From: Nitrososphaerota archaeon
GTDB taxonomy: Archaea > Thermoproteota > Nitrososphaeria > Nitrososphaerales > Nitrosopumilaceae
DNA length: 35,047 bases
Reading direction: 5' to 3'
Assembly: GCA_028867395.1 (NCBI GenBank)
Contig: JAGWGO010000001.1
Location: 1-35,047 of the forward strand
Each line of letters starts with the position of its first letter. The stretch's first letter is position 1. The position numbers were made by a program, and so were the translations under genes. A model generated the notes under the pieces. It was not told the origin of the DNA. It did no database searches and saw nothing but the letters and a program-made list of their open reading frames with translations. Shown one piece after another: positions 31,971 through 35,047 of the stretch.

Positions 31971-32129
31971 AAAAGGAGAAATTAGTACTTTGCTACACTT
32001 TGGTTAAATTCTCAATTACAATTCTTGGTCCGAGATACAAATGATATCAAATGAGTCCCAATCTATTACATGTCACATGTAGTTTTAACTGGCACAAAGT
32101 AGAAATAAAGTAGACGACATAAGAAAGTA

Positions 32130-33290
32130 ATGGGGCTAGAAACTATCACCTCGGGACATGCAGGTGAGAGTAAAGGAGCTCTGGCAAGATATAATTTTAA
32201 GGCCAAGGCAGTCAAACACCTAGATGTACTTGAGAGAAATCTTAAGGTAATAAAAGAAGCTCCTGTATCCGTAGTCATACATCCTACAAATGCTTGTAAC
32301 GCTAAGTGTCCTATGTGTCGCTATGCTGACCTGAGAGAGACCAGCGAGACCATCCCCCTTGATGTAATGAAACAGACCGTAACAGAACTTGGTAAGATGG
32401 GCACCAAGAGCATAATTTTTTCAGGAGGTGGCGAGCCAACAATTTATCAAGGCTTAGCAGAAGTCATAGAGCTTGCTGCATCCTATGACATAAAGACGGG
32501 ACTTGTAACCAATCTTATACGTCTAAGTCCAAAGTTGATGAATGCCATAGTAGACAATATGTCTTGGGCAAGAATATCGATCAACGCCGCCAGTGCAGAA
32601 GCATATCAAATCGTTCAGGGAATGGACCCAGCTGTCTGGCCAAAACTTTTGGATAACATAAAGAGAGTGGTAGAGGCAAGAAACCAAAAAGGCACAAAAT
32701 TAGCTATAGGGGGTAGTTTTATCGTACAGAAAGGTAACTATAGAGAATCTGGAGATTTTCTTGATCTTTGCGCAGATCTTGGTGTGGACTATGCAATATA
32801 CAGACCGGTACAGAAATGGTCACCCACAGCTGCTTTAATGGCTGGCTCACTTGCACTGACAAAAGAGATGATCGAGGAATTGAGAAGCATTGCAACAGAA
32901 AAGCTCCGGACAGATTCAGTGAAATTCTGTGACAACAACCTTTCAAAGGCTGCAGATTTATTTACCGCAGTAGACGCTGCAAAAACCTATCCAAAATGTC
33001 TTTCCTCAAAAGTAGAATCTGCGATAGGTGGTGATGGCAGTGTTTATCCATGCTGTCAACATGTAGGTAATACTAAATTTGCAAGTGGGAACATACTTCA
33101 AAGATCCTTCTGGGACATATGGACAAGCCCAGAAGCAAGGACAATTAATGAATCCGTCGAGCCAAATCTGTGTCCGCCATGCAGATATGATTTTTATAAC
33201 AGAGTATTCAACGAGTATGAAAAAGGATGGCGACCAACACAGGAAGAGATAACAAAGGCTGCGCAAACACCAGATGTTGACTTTATGTAA
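32130..33290 (+). CDS. Radical SAM/SPASM-domain enzyme
   Basis: The 386-residue protein has the [4Fe-4S] motif CNAKCPMC (Cys56, Cys60, Cys63) and GGGEPT at 99-104 for SAM binding. A C-terminal SPASM-like region has further Cys residues (CLSS, YPCCQHVG, CPPCRYD) for auxiliary clusters. Such enzymes modify peptides, sugars or cofactors by radical chemistry; the substrate is not visible. The closest kinds by pattern are the SPASM enzymes found in sugar and lipid-head-group loci. The ATG 32130 start has an A+T-rich AATAAAG about 22 nt upstream. It precedes the GT2 gene in the same direction with a 159-bp gap. Confidence 0.9.
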   Translation: MGLETITSGHAGESKGALARYNFKAKAVKHLDVLERNLKVIKEAPVSVVIHPTNACNAKCPMCRYADLRETSETIPLDVMKQTVTELGKMGTKSIIFSGGGEPTIYQGLAEVIELAASYDIKTGLVTNLIRLSPKLMNAIVDNMSWARISINAASAEAYQIVQGMDPAVWPKLLDNIKRVVEARNQKGTKLAIGGSFIVQKGNYRESGDFLDLCADLGVDYAIYRPVQKWSPTAALMAGSLALTKEMIEELRSIATEKLRTDSVKFCDNNLSKAADLFTAVDAAKTYPKCLSSKVESAIGGDGSVYPCCQHVGNTKFASGNILQRSFWDIWTSPEARTINESVEPNLCPPCRYDFYNRVFNEYEKGWRPTQEEITKAAQTPDVDFM

Positions 33291-33413
33291 AGGATTGCCA
33301 GTATAATTTTGAAGTTAATCAAAGGGATCGCTTTATGTAGATGACAATGAAAAGAGAATGAAGCTGGTCATACTCATCAATTAAACGTAAGAATTGGTCA
33401 GTAGAACAGAGAA

Positions 33414-33428
33414 CATATACTAAAATAT
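33414..33428 (+). promoter_or_regulatory. TATA box of the GT2 gene
   Basis: TATACTAAAATATC is centred about 26 nt before ATG 33450, which supports that start and shows that the gene has its own promoter apart from the radical SAM gene. Confidence 0.5.
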
Positions 33429-33449
33429 CAACTAATGACAATATTCTAC

Positions 33450-35047
33450 ATGACGATAGATACTGTTAGAGCTCAACTTCCTGTCAAAATTAAGGACGCC
33501 TTTATCAAATATGATCGAGGAAGTACATCCAACCTCCATAAGGTACTGAGGATCCTATGGTCCTTTCCTCTGCGTTTTATAATGTGTGGCTTTTTTTTTG
33601 CTTACTTGCTACTGGATACTACCTTTCTCCAAACCTTTCAATATCAAGCTACCATGAGCCTATTTCACACCATTCACATGCAGGCATCCATGGATGGCGA
33701 CGCATTCATAATCGGAAGTGTTTACACCCCTGTACAATTTCCTGCACTTGAAAAAGTAGAAGTTCTTTATCTAATGTTTTTCCTTTCATTTGCAGTAGCT
33801 ACAAAATCTACCCTTAAAACTAGGATGAAGTTATTAATTATGGGATTTTTATGTTTGATTTCATTAATTTTAGTTGAATTTTTAATTGCTGTCGCAATTG
33901 TCACGATGGGCATTTCATCCAAAGCAGTATATGTGGAAGCCAATGTGATTATTCTAAATATAGTGGCTAGCGCCTTCATGCAAAAAGCACTGTTTTCTAA
34001 TATGATGTTGCCACTACCAACCAAAGTTACTCCTGTTATAAGGACAAGCAACATCATACATTTTGTGTATTTAGCCGCTACTTTGTCGGTGGCAGGATTG
34101 GTGGGTTATACATTCCTTGAATATTTTCAGTTATCGGAGAATCGTCTTTTCATAGCCTTTATGGCTATAAGCCTAGGTGAAATATTAGCACTAAAGAGTT
34201 ATCTGGCCAATTTCATTTATGAGGTAAAAACTCCACACTGGGCAAAGGTGATTAGATCACGTCCTGGCGTAAGATATGACAATATGTCAGTGAGCTTTCT
34301 AATACCTGCATTTAACGAAGAGAAATTTATTAAACGATGCATCGAAAGTTTTGATAAAATAGCATCCAAGTATTCTGGCTGGACAGAGATATTGATAATC
34401 AATGATGGTTCCACTGACAACACTCGAAAAATAGCTTCCGAGGCCATACTTAACCTAAAATATGCAAATGGTAAGGTATACAATATTCCACATTCTGGAC
34501 TTGTATACGCATTGCAGTATGGCCTACAAAAAGCAAGAGGAGACATTATCTTTAGAGCAGATGGTGACTCTGTAACACACGAGGATGCTCTTAACTACCT
34601 CATTTACCACTTTAGTGATCCAAGAGTTGCTACTCTAAGTGGGGCAATTCTCTCATTAGAGGAAAAAGTTTGGTGGCAAAAAATCCAGACACTTGCTTAC
34701 TGTAGCAGAATAATGTACAAAAGACAGGTGGAACTATTTGATTCAATTCTGACTCAGGGGGGGACATTTACAGTATTCCGAAGAGACGCTCTAATCAAGG
34801 CAGGAGGCTGGATACACGATATAATGGGTGAGGATACTGAAATGACCGTAAGGCTTGGAAGATACGGTTACAGACACGAATTTGATCCACGCGCTATACA
34901 GTTTGGTAACGTACCTATAAAGTGGAAAGATATCGTAACACAACGCCTCAAGTGGGCAATGGCTTACTATCAGACATACTCTGCTAACGCAAACGTTCTC
35001 AAAGAACTCAAACCCCTGTCAGTACAATTTGCGATCAGAATGTTGCT
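33450..35047 (+). CDS. Membrane GT2 glycosyltransferase with extra N-terminal membrane domain, 3' partial
   Basis: The gene starts at ATG 33450 and runs past the window end with 532 codons visible. The first 240 residues hold about five to six membrane segments (for example LMFFLSFAVATKS and LLIMGFLCLISLILVEFLIA). Then comes the GT2 domain: SFLIPAFNEEKF near 285, NDGSTDNT near 318, the metal-binding RADGDS near 370, GEDTEM near 460 and QRLKWA near 498. That motif order is that of processive, polysaccharide-making GT2 enzymes such as hyaluronan or cellulose-like synthases. The C-terminal membrane helices that form the export channel should lie beyond the window. The N-terminal domain is longer than usual for this family. 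Confidence 0.88.
   Translation, partial: MTIDTVRAQLPVKIKDAFIKYDRGSTSNLHKVLRILWSFPLRFIMCGFFFAYLLLDTTFLQTFQYQATMSLFHTIHMQASMDGDAFIIGSVYTPVQFPALEKVEVLYLMFFLSFAVATKSTLKTRMKLLIMGFLCLISLILVEFLIAVAIVTMGISSKAVYVEANVIILNIVASAFMQKALFSNMMLPLPTKVTPVIRTSNIIHFVYLAATLSVAGLVGYTFLEYFQLSENRLFIAFMAISLGEILALKSYLANFIYEVKTPHWAKVIRSRPGVRYDNMSVSFLIPAFNEEKFIKRCIESFDKIASKYSGWTEILIINDGSTDNTRKIASEAILNLKYANGKVYNIPHSGLVYALQYGLQKARGDIIFRADGDSVTHEDALNYLIYHFSDPRVATLSGAILSLEEKVWWQKIQTLAYCSRIMYKRQVELFDSILTQGGTFTVFRRDALIKAGGWIHDIMGEDTEMTVRLGRYGYRHEFDPRAIQFGNVPIKWKDIVTQRLKWAMAYYQTYSANANVLKELKPLSVQFAIRML

Noticed and set aside
1..35047. Search for a CRISPR array, cas genes, rRNA genes, replication origin or an intact integrase
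   Set aside because: No regularly spaced repeat, no Cas motif, no rRNA core sequence and no tyrosine or serine recombinase motif was found on either strand by reading.

Overview
The window looks like a stretch of an ammonia-oxidising archaeon of the Nitrososphaerota (Thaumarchaeota). The signs are a remnant of the zinc-containing ferredoxin, a stand-alone AsnC effector domain, many A+T-rich TATA boxes about 22-27 nt before start codons with no ribosome binding site (leaderless mRNAs), frequent TTG starts, a PEFG-CTERM-like tail, and many large secreted proteins with ET...SG.F-type repeats and PKD domains. The species cannot be named from sequence alone.

Layout. Positions 1-5000 hold a partial gene, a multi-pass membrane protein, several small zinc or iron-sulfur proteins (one a broken ferredoxin), a YdjM-type membrane protein and a GT4 glycosyltransferase. 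Positions 5000-11200 are a patchwork. A tRNA-Leu, a ribbon-helix-helix protein, an AsnC-like regulator, a VapC/AbrB toxin-antitoxin pair and a frameshifted glycoside hydrolase lie among duplicated fragments. One gene tail ending in YEAYRFEW occurs three times. The 3' end of another gene is repeated on the far side of the toxin-antitoxin pair. A roughly 200-bp noncoding repeat has two near-full copies and one partial copy.

Positions 11200-19740 encode four large secreted or membrane-anchored proteins, including a metzincin protease and two PKD-domain proteins. Positions 19880-20760 are a gene graveyard: a transposase fragment, a Fic-domain fragment and an N-terminal copy of the GT4 gene, all on the minus strand.

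Positions 20870-35047 read as a cell-surface and glycan-modification region. It holds two alkaline-phosphatase-superfamily hydrolases, a CysC-type kinase overlapping one of them, a PIG-L deacetylase beside a relative that has lost its metal ligands, an aldo/keto reductase, a secreted S53 peptidase, two surface proteins, a radical SAM/SPASM enzyme and a membrane GT2 glycosyltransferase that runs off the window. A plausible joint role is building, trimming and decorating an exported glycan or glycoprotein layer. That role is inferred from gene content. The strongest unexplained signals are the recombined gene tails and the repeat with covarying hairpins at 5-11 kb.
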